Positions 10,001 to 20,201 of a DNA stretch of 29,443 nucleotides are shown here, one piece after another. The notes under the pieces are model-generated. The model worked only from the letters and a program-made list of their open reading frames with translations. It ran no database searches and had not been told where the DNA came from. Numbering within the stretch: position 1 is the first letter of the stretch; every line of letters begins with the position of its first letter. The DNA is taken from positions 1-29,443 of the forward strand of contig JAFREE010000228.1 of the NCBI GenBank assembly GCA_019400425.1, written 5' to 3'. The translations under genes were made by a program, and so were the position numbers. The DNA is from Hymenochaete sp. R1. Its lineage: Eukaryota > Basidiomycota > Agaricomycetes > Hymenochaetales > Hymenochaetaceae.

Positions 10001-12865
10001 TTGGCCTCGTCCACCCTCTGTTGGGACGTTGACGCCTTTGCTCGGAAGTCTGCAACTGCCCTTCGCAATTCCTACGATCGAATCATGAGGATGGGGAATT
10101 TGGCTTTCTATAATATATTATGTTACACACACCTCAACGGACTTTCCATTGGCAGACAACTCCCTTTGAGCAGAAGCTCTAGTTCTCTTAAGCTCCTCTC
10201 TTTCGGATTCCTTTGTGTTGTCAGTGATTTTCTAAAATATGTTAAGATTAAAACAACGGACCTTTCCCTGCAGATCAGCCCGAGTTTTCTCCAGCGCCTC
10301 TTTCGCTTCTTCATACGTTTTCTTGACCGCATCGGCTTTTTCTGCGAGAGTATTCCGCTCAGAGACCGCGACGTCCACCTCAGCCTGCTTGGTGTCGATC
10401 TTAGTTGTCCATGGTTGAAGCTCCTTCTGCTTAGCTTCAATCTGGTCATGGAATATCTGTGTTTTGTCTGATGAAGAATATCAGCCGCTTATTCGCAATC
10501 ATCATCTAAAGAGCGGACAGACCTTTGAGACTTTCCTGAATGCGTTCAAGCTCCGTTTCAGCCACTTTGAGGTCCTCTTCGAAACCGTCCAACTTATCCT
10601 TCTCCTTCTCTAATTTTTCACCATTGGTTTCGATAGTGCGAAACGCTTCGTCTCGGGCCTTTTGATCCTAAGGAAATGAATGAGAGGATATATCATGCAA
10701 AGAGGCACAACAGCCTACCTCCTTCAAAGACTTCTTTAGCCTGGTAGCCTTAGTAGTCACGTGTTTTTTTCGCTCCTCCAAGTCTACTTGCTGCTTCTCG
10801 CGCATAGCCAGCTCTTTTGTTGCTTCAGCTGCTGCCGCTTTGACTTCCTGCAATCTTATTAGCAATGGGGCAAAAAAAAATCGAAGAAGGTATGCACTTC
10901 GTAGACTTTACCACGCTCCTCAAAATGCTTCTCCAACATTTCGCAGTGAGTAATGTCGTCTTTGTTGCGCTCCTTTTCCTCTGCAAGTTTCGACTCAAGC
11001 TCTGCCTAAAAGAAGAATAAGAGTTCTGGTCCAAACCATCAGGTGCAAGTGCTTACAATAGTGTCTGCGTATTCTTGCTCGGCGGCAAAGCACCTCCAGA
11101 GGTACCACTGATACAGTCTCGACTGGGCCCTGACAAGTTCGTTTTGCATCCTCAAAAATTCATCAGCTTCCTTCTTCTTCTCCTCAAGTGCATTCTTCTC
11201 CCTTTCTACGATTCTCAAGCGGCCTAGCTTCTCAGCTCTTTGATCGCCAAGGTTCTCGAGTTGCGTGAAAGCTTCTTCGAGAGGCTTTTTATAACGGTCT
11301 GTGCCAATGATATCCTCCAGGTACTCAAGGAGACCATCTTCGTGTTCGTTAGCTGCCTTCGGCTTCATCTGAGCGATGCTCTCGACTTCGCCCTGGAGAA
11401 TGAGGAATCGTTTGTGGTCTAGATCGATACCGCGACCCTTAAGAAGAGTCGTAACCTCAGTGAAATTACTCATGCGGCCGTTTATGGTGTATTTGCTGCT
11501 ATTGCTCTTGTAAGCGTGACGGGCAACAATAATATCGGAGTTCGGCACAACTTCGTAGTTGTCTGGCCCGGGCTGAATTATGGTTAGCAACCATAGACCT
11601 TATTTCGTAGCAAGGGTCACGCACCAAATCCATGATTTCACGGAAATGAACTTCCACGGAACACTCGTCCAGGTCAGGAAAGTTGGCAGAGTTGTGTATG
11701 AGCTCAGACAGCTTGCCTTGGCGCATCTTCGACGCTCGGTAACCAAAGACAAATAGCAGCGCATCGATGGTGTTGGATTTACCGGACCCATTTGGTCCAA
11801 CAATAGCGGAGAACGACTGAGTAGCGAATAAAATCAGAATTACACGCAGTTGAAAGGACAGCGAACGCAAACCTTATGGAAAGGACCGATCACTTGCCGA
11901 CCCGCATAGCTCTTGAAGTCCACCAACACCAATTTATGGATGACGAGACGGGACTTGGGACCTTTCTCTTCTTGGGTCACAGGGGGAGGCACGATAGATG
12001 GACGAGGCCGTGGCACAGCCGTAACCGGTTGGCTATCCAGGAGAGAATGTTCCGGTTCACCATCGGAATTTTCATCCTCTTTTTCCGGCTCTACAGAACT
12101 GACGACCTTTGTCGAACTTCGTCCTGGTCTAGGCGTAGCTTGACTGGCTGCCAACTCTTGCAACAGATCTTCTTCATCTGACTCTTCGTTCAGAGTCTCG
12201 ACCTTCACTTCAGTCTTGGATTTCGAGGATGTAGCCTTCGGGAATCTGTTTGACCGTCCAACAGGTGAAGGTAGTTTGGAAGGTGCCTTCCCTTTTCGCT
12301 TTGAATGGTCTTCTTCATCGGATGCGTCACTGTGCCTCCCAGTTTCTGCTGCTTCACCGTTTGAGCTGCTCTGGACGACTGGTGATTTCGACGCCTTTGT
12401 TCCACGTTTGGAGGTAGTACGCGATGAAGGTTTAGCAGAGCCTCGTCGGGGTTTGATCTTAGGCGCTGGTTCTTCAAAGTCATCGCTTGAGTCATCTCCC
12501 ACGTACTTAGGCTTCGATTTCCGAGAGCGTTTCTGCGGTGGCAAAGGTTCGTTGGCATCGGAGTCTTCGCTTCTTTCCGAAACGGGCGCTTGCGAGGTTG
12601 CGCGTCTCAGTCCTTGACCATTTCCACTCGTCGGCCCCTGCTGTTGAGAGGGATGCTTCCTGGATCTGGCGTTTGCCTTGCTTAGTGCATCAGATTCTTC
12701 ATCCTCGTCTTCTTCAACTTCCAAGTCAATTGGCTTTGGCTCGTGTTCAGAACGTTTGCGTTTAGACCCAGAGATCTTGCGCGTTGTCGTCTCCTTCTGT
12801 TTAGCAGATGCAGGTTTAAAAGTCGGTTCTATCGATGGTTTTCTAGTCGTACGCCTCGGAGGCAT
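7089..12865 (-). CDS. SMC4: Condensin ATPase subunit SMC4
   Basis: Nineteen exons give about 1605 aa. Approximate exons, read on the minus strand: 12865-11873, 11816-11625, 11572-11057, 11005-10898, 10847-10719, 10667-10523, 10467-10262, 10231-10133, 10071-9913, 9862-9186, 9132-8628, 8575-8466, 8407-8136, 8077-7866, 7810-7676, 7621-7577, 7518-7397, 7339-7275, 7216-7089. Order of parts: a charged disordered N-terminus (1-310), Walker A GPNGSGKS (338-345), coiled coil, hinge (about 845-1010, with GRLGALGTIPEKYDVA and the SMC4 signature DTSGTMSGGG), a second coiled coil, signature LSGGEK (1481-1486), and Walker B LYFMDEIDAALDF (from 1505). The C-terminus TRSISINN is SMC4-like. SMC4 pairs with SMC2 at the hinge and drives mitotic chromosome condensation by DNA loop extrusion. 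An acidic insert sits in the second coiled coil (exon 13). One intron (10261 to 10232 or 10211) has two in-frame acceptors. Confidence 0.95.
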
Positions 12866-12936
12866 GTCGGATTCTAGGTAAAGGAGACGTCGGCGCCGCG
12901 GTGAAGGTATTGGTTGGAAAGTGAGGCGCGTGCCAG

Positions 12937-12942
12937 ACGCGT
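12937..12942. promoter_or_regulatory. ACGCGT (MCB-type) site upstream of SMC4
   Basis: The palindrome ACGCGT lies 72 bases before the SMC4 start codon. It is the core bound by MBF, the fungal G1/S transcription complex, and would fit a cell-cycle-regulated condensin gene. A CACGTG E-box-like palindrome occurs a few bases further upstream, at 12964-12969. Presence of the motif is seen; use in this organism is inferred. Confidence 0.35.
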
Positions 12943-13171
12943 TCTGCCGAGAACAGGAAACAGGCACGTGATGCTACGCGCTTGGTCTTGTTTGGCAGGC
13001 TGACAAAGAAAATATTAATGAAGCTCGCTTGATGGAGATTTAAGTCACAAAGTAATAAAATAAAAAGAATAACGAGCATCGCTAAAAATGCGGGGTATAA
13101 TGCTAATATATATCTTAGAGGCTCAGTGCGGAGATAATGGATACACAAGTTGTTTGCAGTGGAGATAGGAT

Positions 13172-13188
13172 GAGAGAGAGAGAGAGAG
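13172..13188. repeat. (GA)n microsatellite
   Basis: About eight consecutive GA units on the plus strand (CT on the minus strand) in non-coding sequence. It is a simple sequence repeat with no other structure seen. Confidence 0.8.
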
Positions 13189-13347
13189 CAAAAGACAGAA
13201 GTAAGATGACTTTCCGATATGATTCAAGTCCGTTCCGAGAGGTAAACGCTGAATGGAAGGGAGGATAAACAAAGTATGTAACAGCACGCGTAAAACTTTT
13301 GTAGCTGCAGGATCAAAGAATAGTCCAAACCATTGTCAAAGAGCATG

Positions 13348-14482
13348 TTACCAGTGTCCAAGGTCGACCCTCTCGCGGTCAAACCCGAGCTCAAGCCAGT
13401 TCTCGACAGCGTCAAAATCGTTATTGTCGCCTTTAAGACCGACGAAGCCAACCTTATTATATACCAGGGCTGCTCTGTTGCTCCGACCCACATATAAGAC
13501 AACATGACTGCGGCTTTGGACGTGCAAAAGGCTAAAAAGACTTTTAAATTACGATCCAGAAGAACATAATCAATAAGTACGCACTGTCTAGTTATCTCCC
13601 AGACGAGAGACCAGGCAAACCCGCGCTTTCTGAATCTAGGAGGTGTGTATACTTTTGTAATAGCGGTTACGGATCCCGCTGTTCGAGTACATGCGGCGAT
13701 GCAAGCCAAAGCCGAATTCGTGCCTTGTGGAACCTCCAGAACCCAAGTTTGCTGGGCCTTGATCAAGACCTTAGCTTCCTTTATCGCTCCCTCCATGGTG
13801 AGCGTGAATGGAGCCTGGAAAATCACTTGTCAAAACAAAGACCGAATATAACAAGAAAGGAAGCATGACTTACACATTCAGAAGCGAACCCCTCGCAGAG
13901 CTGCGCAATTTGCAGCTCGTCCCCCTCTTGTGCCAGTCGCATAATCATCGGTTCGTTGCGACGCGGAGCTGCGCAGAGGGTCCTGGGCGTGCAGTACGAG
14001 AAGTATGCGTCATAATATGGCTCGAGAACGCTTGATATTCCAGTGTGTTCGGACCAGTGCGTGGCGAAACTCTCCGCGACTTGACGGACTGCAAATACGG
14101 AGTAAACTCGACGAATATTGTCGACCCTTCGGAGTTCCCGTACGATGCTCAACATTCGAGGTTCGACGTGCTCCTCGGTGAGCTCGGACTCGAGTTTCGC
14201 AGAGCAAATGAACGCGGGGTAATTTCCAGTGATACCAAAGGTGAGGGATAAGATAAAGTCCACCGTCGGAGCGCCGCCAGACGATGACTGCGAAGATGTG
14301 CAAACAATCCAGAGCTCATCCGCTTGGAGGCGAGCACATTCGTTCGACCGGTACTTGTTTATCTTTGCGTAGACGATGTTGGAGCGAGGATCGCGACTCA
14401 ATACCTTGAGAGCTGCCTTTGGTAGTTCGAGCGAGGAGCGATAAGTCATAGACTTAATTTGACGATTGGAAATTCCGGGCAT
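13348..14482 (-). CDS. GNAT-family N-acetyltransferase-like protein
   Basis: Three exons (14482-13874, 13814-13585, 13531-13348) give 340 aa with matching phases. The C-terminal third has GNAT fold marks. A strand (SVTAITKVYTPP) leads into RFRKRGFAWSLVWEI, corresponding to motif A, the acetyl-CoA pyrophosphate loop, in a weakened form of the usual R/Q-x-x-G-x-G/A. The last exon has LYVGRSNRAALVYNKVGFV, matching the motif B segment in which an Asn and a Tyr precede the final strand. The N-terminal 200 residues (LPKAALKVLSRDP...) look like the lid or degenerate GNAT half seen in many fungal two-part members. Substrate cannot be told. The start at 14482 is preferred over an upstream in-frame ATG at 14581, because a TATA-like box lies between them and the leader is pyrimidine-rich. 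Confidence 0.75.
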
Positions 14483-14933
14483 TGTAGAAAGGGAAGGTGT
14501 GGTGGAAAGCAGGAGGGTGACTACAGATGACTTGTTTCGACCTGCGTCCGTTGCAATATTTATATACAGCCAACACAACACCTCATTAAGTACGACCCAA
14601 ATGCGCTGGGATCAAATCCCTGAGCTCCCATTTCCGGCGATGCAGGTGGGCAAGGATAATCGAGTCACAATTCAAACGCGAGTTGCCCGGCCTCATACTG
14701 CTGCAGGCTGCGGTACTGAATGTTACAGTGCACTCTTGCGATGATACCTTTCCTTGTAAGGGATCCGGCCGGGTCTCAGCATTACTTGCCATCATATTTG
14801 AAGGACAAGAAGAAGGAAAACAGAGAAAGGCACACAGCCCATTCTCTTTCGGATACTTTGCCAGATTCTGTACTTACACAAATATGAGCGCCAAAAGATG
14901 ACGTAATCCATTATATGTAATAGCCATCCGGCC
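14483..14933. other. Intergenic stretch upstream of the GNAT-like gene
   Basis: Contains the TATA-like box and 5' leader of the GNAT-like gene and, further up, the 3' flank of the possible small gene at 14934-15245. Open frames here are short and show no recognisable protein. Confidence 0.4.
14556..14566 (-). promoter_or_regulatory. TATA-like box of the GNAT-like gene
   Basis: On the minus strand the sequence reads TATATAAATAT about 75-85 bases before the chosen start codon at 14482. It supports that start and argues against the upstream ATG at 14581. Confidence 0.45.
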
Positions 14934-15245
14934 TTATGTGATCGAAATTGGCTTATTACAGCAGCTCGGCCTGTGAAACGCAGATAAGATTACCATTTGA
15001 AGAAATAAAGCGGCTCCTTGCAGACCCGCAAAAAGCCCGCCGGATGACGCTGAGGCTGAGACAGGTATGAATGAACTCAACTTCTGTATGTAGTTGCTTA
15101 GTACCACACGGAATACTTGAGAAGTGGCACTGTCTTCGCGTAAACTAGAAAGGGCAAACATCTGGACTTCGTTTCCCAGAAGCGCTTGAGGCGGGACCGG
15201 CGGGAGGGGCGCCGAAGACGCACCGACGGGTACACTAGGACCCAT
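14934..15245 (-). CDS. Possible small protein of unknown function
   Basis: An uninterrupted 103-codon frame starts at an ATG shortly after an in-frame stop. The product has a proline/alanine-rich start (PLPPVPPQALL), then a segment that looks like real protein (LREDSATSQVFRVVLSNYIQKL), then a Gly/Ala-rich hydrophobic stretch (GGLFAGLQGAALFLQM) that could be a weak membrane or amphipathic helix. A donor-like GT follows that Met, so the last about 20 residues may be intron read-through, with the true end further left. I do not recognise a family. Non-random composition is the only support; a chance open frame is possible. Confidence 0.35.
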   Translation of the reverse strand: MGPSVPVGASSAPLPPVPPQALLGNEVQMFALSSLREDSATSQVFRVVLSNYIQKLSSFIPVSASASSGGLFAGLQGAALFLQMVILSAFHRPSCCNKPISIT

Positions 15246-16696
15246 AACAGAACATCACCGACGATGGTGACGAGTCAATTGTTGTCGAAAATGATTGTCG
15301 CAGACATTCCTTGTGTTTTCCGACGTTGTTCTGGACAGAAAGGGCGAAATGAGACCTACTGCCGCCGGCGCCACGCGATGTGAGTCGAATCAAAATGATA
15401 AGAATACGATGTCGACGAAACCTCGAGCAACGGCTTTACGACCAACAGTAGGAGTATCGCAGTTTCACCGATGTATTTTCTCCGGTTGGTCAGAGATTCA
15501 AGCAATACTGCGCCGGAATAAGTGATGATCAGCTGCAGCTCTCGACCGTGAATTTCAAGAGTAATGCTTGCACGGACAGAAGGAAAGGAGGTTGAAAAAT
15601 GTCAGGGGCCGATAAGCGCTGGCGCTTATCAAAACTTACATAAGCTTATAGGCGATTCCTCGTCCGCGCGACTTCGCTTGGTTGCTTGTTGACCAACTCA
15701 CCTCAAGAGTCAAGTGCAACCTCAAGCTCCACTAAACACGCAGACTGACTCACTAACTTGAATACTTTTTTCACCAAGCCTAAATCTAGCTCAACGCCAA
15801 CTTCGTTCGATGTTCCTATGAGTTAGGCGCTTGCTGGCGCCTTTTCCCCCCGATTTTTTTGGGCTCAGCGACGTAGTCACGTGTTATTCTGCAAATGTCA
15901 ATATCCTGAACCCTCGGACCCACGAGCTGTACAAGACTCGCAACTCCGCAAGTATAGCGAATGGCTTTAATCAGATTCTGGCTGAAAGGGAATTTCTATG
16001 AAAAGACAGTCATAATCGCCGGTCAATTGAGATCAGCGTCAGCTACAACTCCGCCGAATAGTTTGACCGTTAAGCACTCATATTTGCGGTTCCTCCCCTC
16101 GATCATGGCGCAAACCTGCGAACGGCAACAGACGTTGCTCTCTCTAATTCCATCTTTTCTTGTGACCGGTCCGGTATGAATGGTGGATCTGGCAGTTTCT
16201 ATTTAGCCACTGCACTGGCACGCCGCCGTGCTGCTCGAGTCGTCCTCCTTGTGGACAAGCAGTGGTCAAGCACCGATTGCTTTCCCTTCGATTGGGGTCT
16301 ACTGCGTACAGTGAGCAATTTTTTTTTCAGAATCTATTCATATCCCACTATTCTTGATTAGCGCTATATATTAAATGGATGCATCCACTTCGTCGACAAT
16401 ATAAATAAGTTTGAAGCTAAGAGTGGAGTCAACGGCATGATAAATCGTAATGACGTGAAGAGATTTAATTTATATCAGAGTAGAGTATCAAAACACATGA
16501 ACCCAAATATATGCATACAGACAAGAAGAAGAAGAAAGAAATAGGGGAATAGGTCTGGATGTTTGCTGTGAAGTGACGAGAGCATGCGGTGATAGGACAT
16601 GAAAGGAACATACATGCGAGTACGACACCGGTCCACGACTGGTTCTAAGCATGGTCATAATTTAAGTGGAAGTGATCTCATAAAGTTCTCGCTGTG
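15246..16696. other. 1.45-kb stretch without a supported gene
   Basis: Holds the palindrome cluster described separately (15605-15851), several short open frames with no recognisable content (15961-16179 and 16176-16361 on the plus strand), and the 3' flank of the BEM46-like gene. The last 350 bases are AT-rich, with a short purine run near 16525-16545. Confidence 0.45.
15605..15851. mobile_element. Possible degenerate miniature inverted-repeat element
   Basis: The left side begins GGGGCC and is followed at 15611-15630 by a perfect palindrome (GATAAGCGC, 2-base spacer, GCGCTTATC), then ATAAGCTTAT at 15640-15649. The right side has AGGCGC, a 6-base spacer and GCGCCT at 15825-15842, ending in a C run at 15846-15851. 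Both ends thus pair a G run with a hairpin built from GCGC arms, in opposite orientation, which suggests imperfect terminal inverted repeats around about 245 bases. There is no coding capacity and no clear target-site duplication. It could instead be two unrelated hairpins, or GATA-factor sites (GATAAG on both strands). Confidence 0.3.
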
Positions 16697-18587
16697 CTAA
16701 TCATCTTTACCCACTTTCGACATAGCTAAGTCTTGTGCCTCTCTTTCAACGGCCGAAGATTCCGAAACTAGGTTCGAATACAACTTGAGCTTCGAGTCGT
16801 TTACAGTTAGTGCATTCGAGATACACTCTCCATTCGGCGAAGAAGCTGACTGCGCAGACTCTTTCGTCGAGTTTGATTTGCTACCAGGTTTGAACTGATG
16901 AAGTAAAAGACTGGATCGGCGAATGCCGCGAACTTCTTCAAGGAAAGATTCGATGGCGTCCCAGTAGGCCGGATCATCCCACGTGTCATCTGTTCGTATT
17001 TAATAAGATAGTCAGAATAGTCAACTTTATATACCCACAAAGGGAGTAAACTAACTGTGCGTCCCCTCTTTAATCTCTACAAACCGGGTAATTCTTCCTT
17101 TGCTGGGCTGGGCGCTTGTCATAATCCCAATTTCTTTAGAATCCGACTGTGGCTTATCTGATGAAGAGCGTACTTTCGAAAGAACTTCGAAGTGCATACT
17201 TGTCCAACGAGCCTTGCTGACTTTTCCGCCTGTGATATGCGCTTCATCAGCACCTTTTAAACACCCCTTCCTGCCGGTAGCAGCTTCCCATAGCTCTTTC
17301 ATGTGCCTAGGTGGAACGACCTCATCCTTTGATCCGCTTAACATCAAGAGATGTACTGAAGCTGGTAAACGGCCCAACGACCGGAGGGAGTTCCATTGCC
17401 TAAAAAATGGCGCAAAAGTGGAGAAGACGGGCATGATATCCGGAATGAGGCGTCGCTTAAAAATTGTGCGAGTGAGTTCTCGAACGGAGATAACAAGCTA
17501 AACCAACATACCAAAGATGTGAAGGTGTTCTCTACTATCAAAGCTGAGATCTACTACCAATACTCATCAGCAAACGATGCAGAGTAAGAATGAAGTGAAG
17601 AAGCTTGCTTTGGTCGGATGACGGCCTGCAAGGTCAATGACCTGAGAACCGCCCATAGATTGACCAAAGAGCACCTAATAGGCATCAGTACTTGAGTTCA
17701 TGCAAAAGACAAAAGGGGCGGGAAGCATACGATCGGCGAGTTTTGAAGTTCAACATTAGTGAGAATGTAGTCTAACGCAGCCTAAACATGCGTTTGAACT
17801 CAACACTGGTTTGCGTAATAGTATGGATGCACATACATCCGAATCTCGTCGGTATCCTTCAAAACGAGATTTTAGAAGCATGACCTAGAGGACCAAAGAT
17901 AAACGTTACCTTTCGTCGACGGTCTGCCTTCCGATTTCCCGTACCTAATACTGCACTTAATCAAGAACGAGCAAGCGTTTAATAGATAAACTCACCCTCG
18001 AGGGGAAAGCATAAGCACATTGCAACACATCCTCTGGACGAAGATTTGTGCCAGAGGCAGCGTATACCCAATGTTGTCACAGTTTCCGTGAAACATGATT
18101 ATCGTAGGATGCGGACCTTCCAACTGTATCACATACATCAAGCGGGTCGGGAACGATGTAAGGAATTCGCTCGTTAGTGCCGTAAAACAAAGCAGGTAAT
18201 GTTGAGACGAACGATATGCTCTTTTTCTATTGGTGTTTGCGCATCTGTCCGTTTCTGAGGCAGAAAAAAAGCATGTAGCTTGACTTTGTCTGAGGTCGTA
18301 ATCATAATCTCCTCATATTGAAGGCCCCATGCAGAAGGCGAATGGACAGCTATTCCGTGCCCAGGGCAACACGGAGTATCGAGGATGGTTTAGTTGGTGA
18401 GCGTCAGAACGTGCACGTCGCAAGGTCCAAGACACATACTGCGAGGGTGAGGCTCGTAGGCTCCAGGATAGAGCATTATACTTGGTCCATGTCGAATGAG
18501 GCTGCAAACTGGTAAACATAACAGATGCGCAACGCCACAAGGGCCAAGGTCAGTATTCGTACGAAATGCTCGTAAAACGAACAACAT
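16697..18587 (-). CDS. BEM46/ABHD13-like alpha/beta hydrolase
   Basis: Ten exons (18587-18440, 18349-18213, 18123-17996, 17944-17910, 17856-17837, 17781-17731, 17674-17609, 17550-17512, 17455-17056, 16989-16697) give about 438 aa. Features in order: a hydrophobic N-terminal stretch before IMLYPGAYEPHPR, FHGNCDNIG (106-114), the nucleophile elbow GQSMGG with Ser179, ISALIVENTFTSL, the acid Asp252 in GSKDEVVPP, and His341 in EGTHNDTW. This is the BEM46 triad and motif set. These membrane-associated serine hydrolases have a role in cell polarity in fungi and no agreed substrate. The spacing from Asp252 to His341 is 89 residues, long for the family, with a Ser/Lys-rich insert. The FHGN loop usually continues GGN. 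Two exons are only 20 and 35 nt. Intron 17608-17551 begins GCAAGC, so it is GC-AG. The N-terminal 25 residues are uncertain. Confidence 0.88.
17551..17608 (-). other. GC-AG intron in the BEM46-like gene
   Basis: The exon ending HPTK is followed by GCAAGC rather than a GT donor, and the next exon resumes in phase at ATC after TAGTAG, giving HPTK-ISALIVENTFTSL, the conserved block after the catalytic Ser. The intron is 58 nt. GCAAGY is the usual consensus of GC donors. No GT donor here gives this junction. Confidence 0.75.
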
Positions 18588-19223
18588 AACTCACTTACTG
18601 ATACAAAGCTCATACCGTTATGAGCATCCAGCGAAGGGAGATGAGCGGGCGAAAGGTGAAGAAAAGCGCGTCAAAGGGCGGGGTTGAGAGTTTGCTGCAC
18701 GACTGTGGTTACACGATTGACGTTGACAAGTTGCGACAAGCGCAGGACGTGGCAACAGCAACGACAGCACCTGGTCCAGGTGTTTCACAACAAAGACAAG
18801 CAACAGCACGAGATTGAGATAGCAGTACGGATTGTCAGTAGATCGGAAGGTGTCAGATGTGGTGAGTGTCTCTTCACATGGTCGTCATGGTTGAGGCCAA
18901 AGGTGGGCACCGCGCGCGAGCAGGTCGCCGCGGGGCTATCAACCACATTTTGCTCACGTCCACCGCATGCAATTGCGACAAGGAAATCCGCTGAATATCC
19001 CATTTTTCAGTCTGCTCGGCTACATACATGCATTCGCTTGTCTACAAGAACGAAAGTGTAAAAGCGAGAAAGAAGTCAGAATTCAGAAGGATTCACATCG
19101 CAATAGCATGACCGAACTTTTCGGAGTCACTGATTAGGCAATTATTTCCGACGCGCAAACCTAGAGACTTCAGATGGGACCTTTGCTCTTGAGCATCTCC
19201 TGCACTTCCAGGATCACGCCATC
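18588..19223. other. Divergent promoter region between the BEM46-like gene and orphan ORF 1
   Basis: About 640 bases between two gene starts that point away from each other. A 65-codon open frame at 18620-18817 (plus) has low-complexity content and no recognisable domain, so I do not call it a gene. A GC-rich patch lies near 18905-18940. No TATA box is evident for either gene. Confidence 0.4.
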
Positions 19224-20201
19224 ATGACGGAGGGCGATGGATCAAGAAAACGTCGTCAGCAGACTCAAGGAGGTAGAGATTCGCAGACTGGGGGTACCGC
19301 AGAAGCCTCTAGCGCTAAAGTCCGGCTTCGCGATTTGAAGCCCAAGGCTGATAGCACGCTGCCCGGACCCTCTGTGGCAAAGGACGCACCTCCTAGACTT
19401 CTTGTCGACAATGACGTTCCTATAGAGGTCAAATACTCTCAGTTCGGAGACGCAGAAAGTGCCATGCTTGATTTTGGCACCTCAAAGCGAAGACTCTCTT
19501 TATCCGATTGGTCTCAGACGCTCAAGGGGATCTTTTCCAAGTTTGACGAGCATGCTAACAGTCTCATTGACAGCATCGAGGCCAAAATTATTCGCATACG
19601 GACCCATGGTGTGGAAGATACGGTCTTGCCTGGTTTCACGGAAACTCTCAACGAGCTCGAAAACCTTCGCGTCAGACAAGCACGAGTGTACAACATCCGC
19701 GCGTATATTCTGTCCAAGGCGTTACTGCGAACATTACAACTTACCAAGAAAACCAATAAAGGTCATTTCAAGGATAGCAACGCAAGGAGCGACTACAGGA
19801 AGCAGCATAATAACTTGAAAAACTACATGCGTGAAATCGTTATCGACCGCAAAAGCTTTGTTGACTCGTGGATCGAACAAAATGGACGGCAAAGTGTAAA
19901 TCAGCAGCACGTTACTGCTTATCTGATAGGTCTAGGCATTGGAAGTTCAAATATTGATGATCTCATAGAATTGTCGGCAGCTCACGATACTTCGGACGCA
20001 ACTTCTTCTATCACCGTAAAAGAAACTCTGTCCGACAAGCTGAAGGCAGATCCTTTATTCTCCGTCGCCATTCAGGCGGCTGAATATCGACTTAAAGCGG
20101 AACGATATTTGGCCAAAGTCGAAACAGTGATAGGCAAGAAGCTCAAAGATGACATTGAAAGTGTTTCTGATACGAGTGGTTCAGAGAAGCACGCCAATTA
20201 G
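19224..20201 (+). CDS. Single-exon protein of unknown function (orphan ORF 1)
   Basis: A 325-codon frame without introns. The first 60 residues are polar and probably disordered, with a basic start (SRKRRQQ). From about 90 to 170 the sequence is strongly helical (SDWSQTLKGIFSKFDEH, ETLNELENLRVRQARVYN). A basic stretch follows (about 175-215), then a 110-residue mixed helical C-terminus ending in acidic and Ser residues. I do not recognise a domain. Codon choice and composition look coding over the full length, and the ATG follows a 5' leader ending CGCCATC. Lack of introns stands out among neighbours with 9-18 introns each. A nuclear location is possible because of the basic start, but this is inference. 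Confidence 0.65.
   Translation: MTEGDGSRKRRQQTQGGRDSQTGGTAEASSAKVRLRDLKPKADSTLPGPSVAKDAPPRLLVDNDVPIEVKYSQFGDAESAMLDFGTSKRRLSLSDWSQTLKGIFSKFDEHANSLIDSIEAKIIRIRTHGVEDTVLPGFTETLNELENLRVRQARVYNIRAYILSKALLRTLQLTKKTNKGHFKDSNARSDYRKQHNNLKNYMREIVIDRKSFVDSWIEQNGRQSVNQQHVTAYLIGLGIGSSNIDDLIELSAAHDTSDATSSITVKETLSDKLKADPLFSVAIQAAEYRLKAERYLAKVETVIGKKLKDDIESVSDTSGSEKHAN

Larger units (their letters stand above)
12866..13347. other. Intergenic stretch: SMC4 promoter and 3' flank of the GNAT-like gene
   Basis: Both neighbours are on the minus strand, so this segment carries the SMC4 promoter near 12866-13000 and the 3' end region of the GNAT gene. The middle part (13010-13130) is AT-rich. A short GA repeat lies near 13172-13188. 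No coding region is supported. Confidence 0.5.

Noticed and set aside
15961..16361. Two short plus-strand frames (72 and 61 codons), the second Ala/Arg-rich
   Set aside because: No recognisable family and no consistent splice joining; they sit in a region of non-coding composition.
18620..18817. 65-codon frame starting MSIQRREMSGRKVKK between divergent genes
   Set aside because: Low-complexity Thr/Ala/Gln ending, no domain, and located in the shared promoter region; not enough to call a gene.
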